From the NCBI GenBank assembly GCA_023300365.1, contig JALZWD010000098.1, positions 1 through 5,594 of the forward strand: a stretch of DNA of 5,594 bases, written 5' to 3'. The notes below the pieces were generated by a model. It had not been told where the DNA came from. It ran no database searches and saw nothing but the letters and a program-made list of their open reading frames with translations. Made by a program: the position numbers and the translations under genes. Source of the stretch: Flavimaricola sp. Its GTDB lineage: Bacteria > Pseudomonadota > Alphaproteobacteria > Rhodobacterales > Rhodobacteraceae. Below are positions 1 through 5,594 of the stretch, one piece after another (position 1 is the first letter of the stretch; each line of letters opens with the position of its first letter).

Positions 1-907
1 GGTTGAGATAGCTGCGCACGGCCCCCGCCATCATAATGCCGGGGCGGTCATTATTTGGAAACGCAATCGGCCGCTCAAGGCTCCCTGCGGCCAAAACGCT
101 TGATTGCGCGACGATCCGCCAGAAGCATTCACGCGGCGCCGCACCCTTGTCGGCCACGCGCTCAAGCGCGCCAAACGTGCCCTGATCATAGGCCCCCGTC
201 ACGGTGGTGCGTGTCATCAGGCGCACATTTCCCATGTCCTCAAGGCGCGCGACCATATCCGCCGCCCATACAGGCGCAGGCATACCGTCGATCTCTTCGT
301 CCTCGGACAACAGCCGCCCGCCCATCAGGCGATCTTCGTCGGCCAAGATCACATCAGCACCCGACAAGGCCGCAGCATAAGCCGCCATCAACCCCGCAGG
401 CCCCGCACCGATCACCAACACATCGCAAAACGCCCATGCTTTTTCATAATCATCGGCGTTGTGCTGGCCTGACAGGGCCCCAAGCCCCGCCGCGCGGCGA
501 ATGATAGGCTCGTACAGCCCCTCCCAAAACCGGCGCGGCCACATAAAGGTTTTGTAATAAAATCCGGCCCCAAGAAACGGCGACATCAGATCATTAATCG
601 CCATCGGATCAAAGCGCAGCGACAACCCACGGTTCTGGCTTGTCGCGGCAAGGCCTTGGGCCAATTCCAACTGTGTGGCGCGTGTGTTGGGCGTGCTGCC
701 CACAGTTACCAATGCGTTCGGCTCTTCTGATCCGGCTGTCAAAATCCCACGCGGGCGGTGGTATTTGAACGAGCGGCCCACAAAGCGCACATCATTGGCA
801 AGCAGTGCCGAGGCCAATGTATCGCCTTCAAGCCCGCCGTACTCGACGCCATCAAACGAAAACCGCAGTGATGCGCCCAATCCATGCCCTTTGCCCGCGA
901 TCCTCAT
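1..907 (-). CDS. soxA: Sarcosine oxidase subunit alpha, N-terminal 302 residues (runs off left edge)
   Basis: This is the large subunit of heterotetrameric sarcosine oxidase, a cytoplasmic flavoenzyme that converts sarcosine and O2 to glycine, H2O2 and formaldehyde or methylene-tetrahydrofolate. My translation starts MRIAGKGHG. Residues 1-100 match the ferredoxin-like N-terminal domain of the family (SFKYHRPRGI at 46-55, AGSEEPNALV at 58-67). There is no cysteine before residue 161, so this domain cannot hold an iron-sulfur cluster, as is usual for true SoxA. A Rossmann dinucleotide motif GAGPAG lies at 167-172, with acidic residues at the end of the next strand (D190, E191), consistent with the NAD+ site of this subunit. 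FPNNDRPGIM at 283-292 is also typical. The full protein is usually about 1000 residues; the C-terminal aminomethyltransferase-like folate domain is outside the window. The ATG overlaps the soxD stop as ATGA and has no clear ribosome binding site of its own, which suggests translational coupling. Confidence 0.96.
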   Translation of the reverse strand, partial: MRIAGKGHGLGASLRFSFDGVEYGGLEGDTLASALLANDVRFVGRSFKYHRPRGILTAGSEEPNALVTVGSTPNTRATQLELAQGLAATSQNRGLSLRFDPMAINDLMSPFLGAGFYYKTFMWPRRFWEGLYEPIIRRAAGLGALSGQHNADDYEKAWAFCDVLVIGAGPAGLMAAYAAALSGADVILADEDRLMGGRLLSEDEEIDGMPAPVWAADMVARLEDMGNVRLMTRTTVTGAYDQGTFGALERVADKGAAPRECFWRIVAQSSVLAAGSLERPIAFPNNDRPGIMMAGAVRSYLN

Positions 908-1164
908 CGCGTGGCATCCGTCGCGGCGACCGACCCATGCACCGCATGCGTCACCGTATCGCGCGTGACCACGGCCCATGTGCCGCAAGCGTCATGATAC
1001 CAAAGATCGCGGGTTTGGCCCGCCGGATTTTCGCGATTGTGCAGATAATCATCCCAAGCAGCATCCCCGGCATCCCGGCTTGGCCGGTCCAGCGCCAAAG
1101 CATCCCCTTGATAGGTAAATTCGCGCCTGTCGCGCGTCCCGCATGTGGGGCAATCAAGTCTCAT
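904..1164 (-). CDS. soxD: Sarcosine oxidase subunit delta
   Basis: This is the small zinc-binding subunit of heterotetrameric sarcosine oxidase, 86 residues, a normal length for the family. The sequence shows C5-x2-C8 in CPTCG, then REFTYQGDAL, DAWDDYLHNREN-like text, and H57-x2-C60 in WYHDACGTW, followed by the conserved tail VTRDTVTHAV. In the Stenotrophomonas enzyme the equivalent subunit binds structural zinc through three cysteines and a histidine; C5, C8, H57 and C60 are the candidates here. The His-Cys spacing is two residues, whereas I remember three in most homologues. A purine-rich GGGGA at 1171-1175 sits 6 nt before the ATG. The gene begins 11 nt after the soxB stop and its TGA overlaps the soxA ATG by 4 nt, so it is in one operon with both. 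The subunit has no known catalytic role by itself. Confidence 0.96.
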   Translation of the reverse strand: MRLDCPTCGTRDRREFTYQGDALALDRPSRDAGDAAWDDYLHNRENPAGQTRDLWYHDACGTWAVVTRDTVTHAVHGSVAATDATR

Positions 1165-1175
1165 CCAATGTCCCC

Positions 1176-2429
1176 TTAATGCAAATTATGCTGAGAGCCC
1201 GTGCCCTCTTCATCCATCAGCCCCACGCCCGTGCGAAACCGATCAAGTCGAAAGCCTGCGGCAGGCGCATGATGCCGCCCCGTGGCCATCAGATGCGCAA
1301 AGCTAAACCCCGAACCGGGCACGGCCTTGAACCCGCCGTAACACCAACCGCAATCAATAAAGAGCCCTTCGGTGTCGGTCTTGTCGATAATCGGCGAGCC
1401 ATCGGGCGTCATATCCATGATCCCCCCCCACGATCGCAACACGCGCGCCTTGCCAATCATCGGCATCAGCGTCATCGCGGCGTCCATCACATGCTCTTTC
1501 ATCGGCAGATTACCGCGCTGTGCATAAGAGCTATAGAAATCCAGATCGCCACCAAACACCAGACCACCTTTGTCTGATTGGCTTATGTAAAAGTGGCCCA
1601 TCCCAAAGCTGACCACATGATCAATACACGGCTTGAGGCCCTCGGTCACAAACGCCTGTAAAACGTGGCTCTCAATCGGCAGGCGCATCCCCGCCATCGC
1701 CGCCACCTGTCCTGACCGCCCGGCGACCACAATCCCCACCTTTTTGGCCCGGATCGCACCGCGCGTGGTCTGCACACCCCGCACCACGCCGTTTTCAATA
1801 TCAATGCCCGTCACTTCACAGTTCTGGATCAAGTCAACGCCGCGGCTGTCGGCCCCGCGCGCATACCCCCAAGCCACGGCATCATGCCGCGCCGTGCCGC
1901 CACGTTTGTGCAACAGCCCGCCATAAATCGGAAACCGTGTATTCTCAAAATCAAGATAAGGCAGATGCCGCCGCACGCCGTCAGCATCCAACAACTCCGC
2001 GTCATCTCCTTGGTTGCGCATCGCATTGCCGCGCCGGGCGAATGCATCGCGCTGTCCATCTGAATGAAACAGATTGATCAGGCCCCGCTGGCTGTGCATG
2101 ACGTTGTAATTGAGGTCCGCCTCAAGCCCTTCCCAAAGCTTAAGGGAATGCGAATAGAACTCTGAGTTGCCCGGAAGAAAGTAGTTTGCCCGCACAATGG
2201 TGGTATTGCGGCCCACATTGCCACCGCCAAGATAGCCCTTTTCCAACACGGCAATATTGGTAAGCCCATGTTCCTTGGCGAGGTAATAGGCCGTCGATAA
2301 ACCATGCCCACCGCCACCAATGATAATCGCATCATAGGCCGGTTTGGGCTCGGGGTCGCGCCATTGCGGGGTCCACCCCTTTTGGCCGCGCAGCCCCTCA
2401 GCCAAAACTTTCAGGCCGGAAAAGCGCAT
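1176..2429 (-). CDS. soxB: Sarcosine oxidase subunit beta
   Basis: This is the catalytic flavin subunit, 417 residues from the chosen ATG, the usual length. It oxidises sarcosine at FAD and passes electrons to FMN held between the beta and alpha subunits. A Rossmann-type FAD motif, GGGGHG, lies at 38-43, followed by STAYYLAKEHG and an acidic strand end in VLEKG (61-65). GGNVGRNTTIVR at 69-80 is a family signature. H182 in TARHDAVAWG (179-188) corresponds, by my alignment from memory with the Corynebacterium subunit, to the histidine covalently bound to FMN. The C-terminal part has the usual SWGGIMDMTPDGSPI (333-347) and CGWCYGGFKAVPGSG (360-374). The reading frame continues upstream to a TTG at 2459, but the ATG at 2429 is preferred because family members begin there (MRFSGLKVLAEG) and AGAGGA lies 7 nt before it. 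It is first of the tight soxBDA set and follows the cupin gene after 85 nt, where a promoter could sit, although I see no convincing one. Confidence 0.97.
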   Translation of the reverse strand: MRFSGLKVLAEGLRGQKGWTPQWRDPEPKPAYDAIIIGGGGHGLSTAYYLAKEHGLTNIAVLEKGYLGGGNVGRNTTIVRANYFLPGNSEFYSHSLKLWEGLEADLNYNVMHSQRGLINLFHSDGQRDAFARRGNAMRNQGDDAELLDADGVRRHLPYLDFENTRFPIYGGLLHKRGGTARHDAVAWGYARGADSRGVDLIQNCEVTGIDIENGVVRGVQTTRGAIRAKKVGIVVAGRSGQVAAMAGMRLPIESHVLQAFVTEGLKPCIDHVVSFGMGHFYISQSDKGGLVFGGDLDFYSSYAQRGNLPMKEHVMDAAMTLMPMIGKARVLRSWGGIMDMTPDGSPIIDKTDTEGLFIDCGWCYGGFKAVPGSGFSFAHLMATGRHHAPAAGFRLDRFRTGVGLMDEEGTGSQHNLH

Positions 2430-2436
2430 ATCCGTA

Positions 2437-2442
2437 TCCTCT
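2437..2442 (-). promoter_or_regulatory. Ribosome binding site of soxB
   Basis: On the minus strand AGAGGA is separated by 7 nt from the ATG at 2429. It decides the soxB start: the upstream in-frame TTG at 2459 would add ten residues that do not resemble other SoxB proteins. Confidence 0.7.
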
Positions 2443-2514
2443 ACATCCCTACTACCCAAGGATCAGAGTAACGCCCCCGCACACAGGGTAAAGCAGGTTT
2501 GCGACATAAGGAGC

Positions 2515-2916
2515 CTAGGGTGCGCCATCATACTCAAAATCCGTCACCGGCTCGGCCCAAGTCACCGCGGTCCCATCCACCGATTCCTGAACCGCAATAT
2601 GCGTCATCGCAACGTCTGGCCCCGCGCCATGCCAATGCCGCTCATCGGGTGCAAACTGCACCACGTCACCGGGGTTCACCACCTCAAGAGGCCCGCCCTC
2701 CCGCTGCACCCGGCCCTGCCCTGCGGTGATGATCAACATCTGCCCCAAGGGGTGCGTGTGCCAATGGGTCCGCGCGCCCGGTTCAAACGTTACGGTATTG
2801 GCGCTGGTCGCAGAGGGCGCTTGGGCAGCAAACAACGGGTCCATCCGCACGGTCCCCACAAACCAATCCGCCGAACCAACACCAGACGGCCGACTGCCAT
2901 TGCGAAAAATTTCCAT
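2515..2916 (-). CDS. Small metal-binding cupin, similar to the GtHNL-type hydroxynitrile lyase family
   Basis: This is a 133-residue single-domain cupin with no signal peptide or membrane segment, so probably cytoplasmic. From the chosen ATG it reads MEIFRNGSRPSG. Cupin motif 1 is at about 47-61 (PGARTHWHTHPLGQ) and motif 2 at about 82-97 (PGDVVQFAPDERHWHG). H53, H55, Q59 and H94 fit a 3-His/1-Gln divalent metal site; H96, H106 and Q110 are further pocket candidates. From memory these positions and the numbering agree with the Mn-dependent cupin hydroxynitrile lyase GtHNL from Granulicella tundricola (PADWFTGTVRIDPLF-type N-terminus, QREGG, AMTHIAVQE). The biological role of most members is unknown, so lyase activity is not claimed; decarboxylase-like or dioxygenase-like chemistry is equally possible. 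An in-frame ATG at 2934 is rejected because it overlaps the ribosome binding site and adds six residues absent from relatives. It is co-directional with soxB and may be cotranscribed with it. Confidence 0.9.
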   Translation of the reverse strand: MEIFRNGSRPSGVGSADWFVGTVRMDPLFAAQAPSATSANTVTFEPGARTHWHTHPLGQMLIITAGQGRVQREGGPLEVVNPGDVVQFAPDERHWHGAGPDVAMTHIAVQESVDGTAVTWAEPVTDFEYDGAP

Positions 2917-2922
2917 TTCCAA

Positions 2923-2931
2923 CCTTACTCC
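2923..2931 (-). promoter_or_regulatory. Ribosome binding site of the cupin gene
   Basis: The minus strand reads GGAGTAAGG, ending 6 nt before the ATG at 2916. It lies directly after the alternative ATG at 2934-2932, which has no such site upstream. This supports the shorter, 133-residue cupin. Confidence 0.65.
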
Positions 2932-2940
2932 CATGATGCT

Positions 2941-2957
2941 CGCGCATGTTTTGCGCG
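2941..2957 (-). promoter_or_regulatory. Perfect GC-rich hairpin in the cupin leader
   Basis: An inverted repeat has arms CGCGCA and TGCGCG (6 bp, no mismatch) and a 5-nt A-rich loop on the minus strand. It ends 24 nt upstream of the cupin ATG and 9 nt upstream of its ribosome binding site. It has no T-tract after it, so it is not a typical intrinsic terminator. It could be a leader RNA structure or a DNA operator; which one cannot be told from one sequence. Confidence 0.4.
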
Positions 2958-2964
2958 CCGCCCC

Positions 2965-2996
2965 TATTTCTTTTGGCCTTCACTCCCGCCGGAGGC
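2965..2996 (-). repeat. Intergenic hairpin motif resembling a dispersed Rhodobacterales repeat
   Basis: The minus strand begins GCCTCCGGCGGGAGT and continues into a purine-rich GGCCAAAAGAAATA tail. CTCC and GGAG pair around a 4-nt loop (2983-2994). From memory, elements starting GCCTCCGGCGGG and followed by an A/T-rich tail are very common between genes in Roseobacter and Rhodobacter genomes, often at gene 3' ends. This copy lies between gdhA and the cupin gene. Only one copy is in the window, so its repeated nature is inferred and not seen here. Confidence 0.5.
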
Positions 2997-3069
2997 TTCC
3001 GCACGCGCTACCAATCGCCGCCCAATCCGGCCCTGCGAGCACATGCGCCACAAGCACCAAAATTGTCGT

Positions 3070-3082
3070 GCGGCGTAGCCGC
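3070..3082 (-). terminator. Short hairpin just after the gdhA stop, possible terminator
   Basis: A perfect 5-bp stem (GCGGC / GCCGC) with a 3-nt loop starts 9 nt downstream of the gdhA stop codon. On the minus strand it is followed after several bases by a short ATTTT run. The stem is short and the T-run is weak and displaced, so termination would be partial at best. Together with the motif at 2965-2996 it makes the gap after gdhA unusually rich in structure. Confidence 0.3.
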
Positions 3083-3091
3083 TCCTTTAGG

Positions 3092-4531
3092 TCACAGTCC
3101 TTTGGCCTGATAACTCGCCGCCACTTTGCCAATCGATACCAGATAAGCCGCCGTGCGCAGGTCGGCCACGTCATCGCGGCTACGCCAGACTTCGGCCATC
3201 GCCTGATAGGCCGTGCGCATCGTGTCATCGAGGCCCGAGCGGACCAATTCCAACTCGCCCGCGCCGCGCAAGTAGCGGTCTTTAAACCCGTCCGACAAGG
3301 TCCAATTGATCGAGGTGTCCGAGCTGATCCGTTCAAGTTCGTCCACGATCAACTGGTGGCGGCTTTCCTCGGCCCGGCGCTGCATCCGGCCAAACCGAAT
3401 ATGGCTCAGGTTTTTGACCCATTCAAAATACGACACCGTCACACCACCTGCATTGGCATACATATCCGGAATGATAACACAGCCCTTCTCGCGCAAAATC
3501 TCATCACCGCCGGCGGTGATCGGGCCATTGGCCGCCTCAATAATCAATGGTGCTTTAACCCGGTCGGCATTGCTGCGATCGATCACACCCTCAAGGGCTG
3601 CGGGGATAAGGATATCACATTCGGCCTCAAGCAACGCGGCCCCATCTTTTTGATGTTTTGCATCAGGATAGCCGGTGACCCCGCCATGCTCGCGGATCCA
3701 TTGATGGATCGCCTCGATATCCAGACCCGCGTCATCATAAAGCCCGCCATCGCGTTCAATAATGCCGATGATCTTGCCGCCATCTTCCTCTGAGAGGAAC
3801 TTTGCCGCGTGATAGCCCACATTACCAAGGCCCTGCACAATGATGCGTTTGCCCTCAAGAGTGCCCGACAATTTGGCCGCGGCCACGTCTTGCGGATGTC
3901 GAAAGAACTCGCGCAACGCATATTGCACCCCGCGTCCGGTGGCCTCTACCCGGCCTGCGATCCCGCCTGCATTGGGCGGTTTGCCCGTCACACAGGCATT
4001 GCCGTTGATATCGGTGGTGTTCATGCGCTTGTATTGATCCGCAATCCACGCCATCTCGCGCTCGCCTGTGCCCATATCTGGGGCGGGGACGTTTTGGGCC
4101 GGATTAATCATATCGCGCTTAATCAACTCATAGGCAAATCTGCGGGTGATCAACTCAAGCTCGTGATCATCCCAATCGCGTGGATTGATCCGCAATCCCC
4201 CCTTTGAGCCACCATAAGGCACCTCTACCAACGCGCATTTATAGGTCATCAAGGCCGCCAGCGCCTCGACCTCGTCTTGGTGCACGCCCATCGCAAAACG
4301 AATGCCGCCTTTGACCGGCTCCATATGCTCGGAATGAACCGAACGATATCCGGTAAAGGTCTCGATTTTGCCGCGCAAACGAACACCAAAACGCACCGTA
4401 TACGTGGCATTACACACCCGAATCTTCTCTTCCAAACCGGGCGGTAGGTCCATTAGCGCCACCGCACGATTGAACATGATATCAACGGAATCGCGGAAAC
4501 TTGGTTCGGGCATCGCGGCATCAGATGGCAT
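3092..4531 (-). CDS. gdhA: Glu/Leu/Phe/Val-type dehydrogenase, probably glutamate dehydrogenase
   Basis: This cytoplasmic enzyme interconverts L-glutamate and 2-oxoglutarate plus ammonia using NAD(P). It is 479 residues. The N-terminal dimerisation and catalytic domain carries PVKGGIRF at 73-80 (K74), TYKCALVEVPYGGSKGG with substrate lysine K98 and catalytic lysine K110, and PAPDMGTG at 149-156 with catalytic D152. The coenzyme domain has GLGNVG at 234-239, and an acidic residue (E259 in IIERDGG) near the end of the second strand, which hints at NAD over NADP; this is inference. ANAGGVTVSYFEW at 359-371 supplies the conserved asparagine and serine. All key residues are present, so the gene looks intact. 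Glutamate is the best guess; leucine or phenylalanine dehydrogenases are usually shorter. The start is the ATG at 4531, with AAAGGA 7 nt upstream; a second ATG at 4513 is less well placed. The cupin and sox genes lie downstream, and a TadG-like gene is divergent. Confidence 0.95.
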   Translation of the reverse strand: MPSDAAMPEPSFRDSVDIMFNRAVALMDLPPGLEEKIRVCNATYTVRFGVRLRGKIETFTGYRSVHSEHMEPVKGGIRFAMGVHQDEVEALAALMTYKCALVEVPYGGSKGGLRINPRDWDDHELELITRRFAYELIKRDMINPAQNVPAPDMGTGEREMAWIADQYKRMNTTDINGNACVTGKPPNAGGIAGRVEATGRGVQYALREFFRHPQDVAAAKLSGTLEGKRIIVQGLGNVGYHAAKFLSEEDGGKIIGIIERDGGLYDDAGLDIEAIHQWIREHGGVTGYPDAKHQKDGAALLEAECDILIPAALEGVIDRSNADRVKAPLIIEAANGPITAGGDEILREKGCVIIPDMYANAGGVTVSYFEWVKNLSHIRFGRMQRRAEESRHQLIVDELERISSDTSINWTLSDGFKDRYLRGAGELELVRSGLDDTMRTAYQAMAEVWRSRDDVADLRTAAYLVSIGKVAASYQAKGL

Positions 4532-4931
4532 GGAAAATTCCTTTGGTTGCTCGTTACATCAGGGCAAAGCTCTTGGCGCGACTATGGCAGGAAATTCATG
4601 TATGAAAAGGGCCAAGGCGCGGGTTCTAGCGCCCAACATCCTGAGCGTATGGTGGCGCGATTCGGTTAACACCAACAAAAATTTCGAGCCCAGCAAATAT
4701 TGCCGAAAATTTTCTGATATTGTGCCAACCCTGCCCGCGACCGTTTCCCAAGCGCGAACACAAGCCCAAACGGGGCAGGATTATGAACGCAATCGGCCTT
4801 TTTCATCTTATTTAGGGCCCGTTTCGCCAAATTTCCGCCACGCTGTCTTGCAATAAATAAAGCCAACCGCAGCCCGAACTGCGTCCATCTTGGCCCGAAT
4901 TGGCCGGTTTTGAAGAAACGAGGTTACCGCA
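4532..4931. other. Divergent intergenic region between gdhA and the TadG-like gene
   Basis: These 400 nt must contain the promoters of gdhA (minus) and the TadG-like gene (plus). I see no RNA gene or convincing protein-coding gene. The middle and right parts (about 4660-4720 and 4800-4860) are richer in A and T than the flanking genes. A GTTAAC at 4665-4670 is only half of a CtrA-type site. A weak promoter-like pair for the plus-strand gene is TTTCCG (4832-4837) and TAAATA (4854-4859) with 16 nt between; it matches the consensus poorly. No clear gdhA promoter was recognised. Confidence 0.6.
4705..4714. repeat. AT-rich 10-bp perfect palindrome, possible operator
   Basis: GAAAATTTTC is a perfect palindrome in the middle of the divergent region, flanked by ATATTG (4699-4703 area) and GATATTG on the right. 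A palindrome in this place could be a regulator-binding site, but ten AT-rich bases can also occur by chance. Confidence 0.25.
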
Positions 4932-5594
4932 ATGAAGGTTCAGTTGTCTCAGAAACTTGCGCACAAACTGTCGCGTTTCAAACGCGACGAGGATGGCTCA
5001 ATTGTCGTGCTGACGTTGTTCTTGATCATCGCCATGATTTGGACCGCCGGTATCGCCGTCGACATGATGCGTTTTGAAACCTACCGAGCCCGCCTCCAGT
5101 CCACAATTGACCGCGCCGTTCTGGCCGCCGCAGATTTGGATTCTTGCCTTGGCACCGGTGCAGATCCCGCCGAAGTTGTTCGCGACTATGTCGAGAAGAA
5201 CGGGTTTGGCAATCAGTTGGGCGACATCTCGGTTATGACGACGGACAGCTCTTGCGAGGTAACGGCCCAAGCAACGGTTGACGTGAACACCATCTTTATG
5301 AAGCTGATCGGTTTTGGTGAAACCAATTCCGGCGTTCAGACGTTGGGCACCACCGCCTCATCGGGTGCGACCGAAAGCATCCATGATGTTGAAATAAGCC
5401 TCGTTCTTGACGTTTCTGGATCAATGCGCGGCACCAAGATTGAACAGCTGCGGACCTCTGCTACGGATTTTGTCCGCACGGTTCACGAAACGGTCGAGCA
5501 AGACCGTCTGTCGTTCTCTATTGTGCCCTACTCGACCACCGTAAGCATCGGTGCCGATCTTTATAGCCAGTATCGCACGCGCTTTAGCCACAAC
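4932..5594 (+). CDS. TadG-like Flp pilus-assembly protein with von Willebrand factor A domain, N-terminal 221 residues (runs off right edge)
   Basis: My translation begins MKVQLSQKLAHK. A basic stretch ends in RFKRDEDGS (15-23), then comes one hydrophobic segment at about 23-43 and the family-typical AVDMMRFETYRARLQ (42-56) and DRAVLAAADL (60-69). This is the arrangement of TadG-like proteins: a cytoplasmic N-terminus, a membrane anchor and a large periplasmic part. The VWA domain starts near residue 153 with EISLVLDVSGSM (154-165); D160, S162 and S164 form the DxSxS part of a metal-ion-dependent adhesion site. The position five after G22 is leucine, not the glutamate of TadE/TadF pseudopilins, so prepilin-peptidase cleavage is not expected. 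GAGG at 4920-4923 lies 8 nt before the ATG. Full-length relatives are roughly 450-600 residues, so more than half is missing. It is transcribed divergently from gdhA; tadE-like genes may follow beyond the window. Other VWA-containing membrane proteins are a less likely alternative. Confidence 0.88.
   Translation, partial: MKVQLSQKLAHKLSRFKRDEDGSIVVLTLFLIIAMIWTAGIAVDMMRFETYRARLQSTIDRAVLAAADLDSCLGTGADPAEVVRDYVEKNGFGNQLGDISVMTTDSSCEVTAQATVDVNTIFMKLIGFGETNSGVQTLGTTASSGATESIHDVEISLVLDVSGSMRGTKIEQLRTSATDFVRTVHETVEQDRLSFSIVPYSTTVSIGADLYSQYRTRFSHN

Noticed and set aside
2344..3078. 244-codon plus-strand open frame across soxB start and the cupin
   Set aside because: It is the complement of real coding sequence with Arg/Pro/His-rich text and no family resemblance.
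2726..3793. 355-codon plus-strand open frame antisense to the cupin and gdhA
   Set aside because: It lies opposite two well-supported genes, has a low-complexity composition rich in Arg, Ala and Pro, no recognisable domain and no good ribosome binding site. Long antisense frames are expected opposite GC-rich genes.
4572..4616. CTTGGC ... GCCAAG inverted repeat upstream of gdhA
   Set aside because: The arms are only 6 bp with over 30 nt between them; such pairs are common by chance.
4665..4670. GTTAAC as a CtrA-binding site
   Set aside because: Only a half-site is present; the second TTAA at the right spacing is missing.
59..4798. AACGCAATCGGCC present near 60 (inside soxA) and near 4787 (intergenic)
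   Set aside because: A single 13-base match within 5.6 kb is compatible with chance, one copy is in conserved coding sequence, and there is no other sign of a mobile element.
4368..4856. 162-codon plus-strand open frame reaching into the divergent region
   Set aside because: Its first part is antisense to gdhA, and the part in the intergenic region has no recognisable domain or convincing start site.
4998..5270. 90-codon minus-strand open frame inside the TadG-like gene
   Set aside because: It is opposite the clearly recognisable membrane anchor and following region of the TadG-like protein.

Overview
The window looks like chromosomal DNA of a marine alphaproteobacterium of the Rhodobacterales, most likely the Roseobacter group. 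This is inferred from the moderately high GC content, the heterotetrameric sarcosine oxidase genes in soxB-soxD-soxA order, a GC-rich intergenic hairpin motif of a type I recall from Rhodobacterales genomes, and a TadG-like pilus-assembly protein. Species cannot be named from sequence reading alone.

From 1 to 4531 every gene is on the minus strand. Read in the direction of transcription they are: an NAD(P)-dependent glutamate dehydrogenase (4531-3092), a small single-domain cupin (2916-2515), then sarcosine oxidase beta (soxB, 2429-1176), delta (soxD, 1164-904) and the first 302 residues of alpha (soxA, 907 to the window edge). soxB, soxD and soxA are tightly packed (11-nt gap, then a 4-nt ATGA overlap) and clearly form one operon. 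soxG and the rest of soxA should lie just outside the left edge. The cupin is 85 nt upstream of soxB. A 175-nt gap with several GC-rich inverted repeats separates gdhA from the cupin, so gdhA is probably its own transcription unit.

From 4532 to 4931 there is a 400-nt non-coding divergent region. On the plus strand from 4932 to the right edge lies the first 221 codons of a TadG-like protein: an N-terminal membrane anchor followed by a von Willebrand factor A domain with an intact start of the metal-binding site.

Functionally, the sox genes oxidatively demethylate sarcosine to glycine plus a one-carbon unit, the usual end of glycine betaine or creatinine catabolism. Glutamate dehydrogenase connects amino-acid nitrogen to 2-oxoglutarate. 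The cupin matches, residue for residue at the metal site, the family of small Mn-binding cupins that includes the hydroxynitrile lyase GtHNL, but its natural substrate is unknown. No mobile element, CRISPR array, tRNA or rRNA was seen. The window is mostly ordinary metabolism; the cupin and the non-coding structures around it are the most interesting parts.
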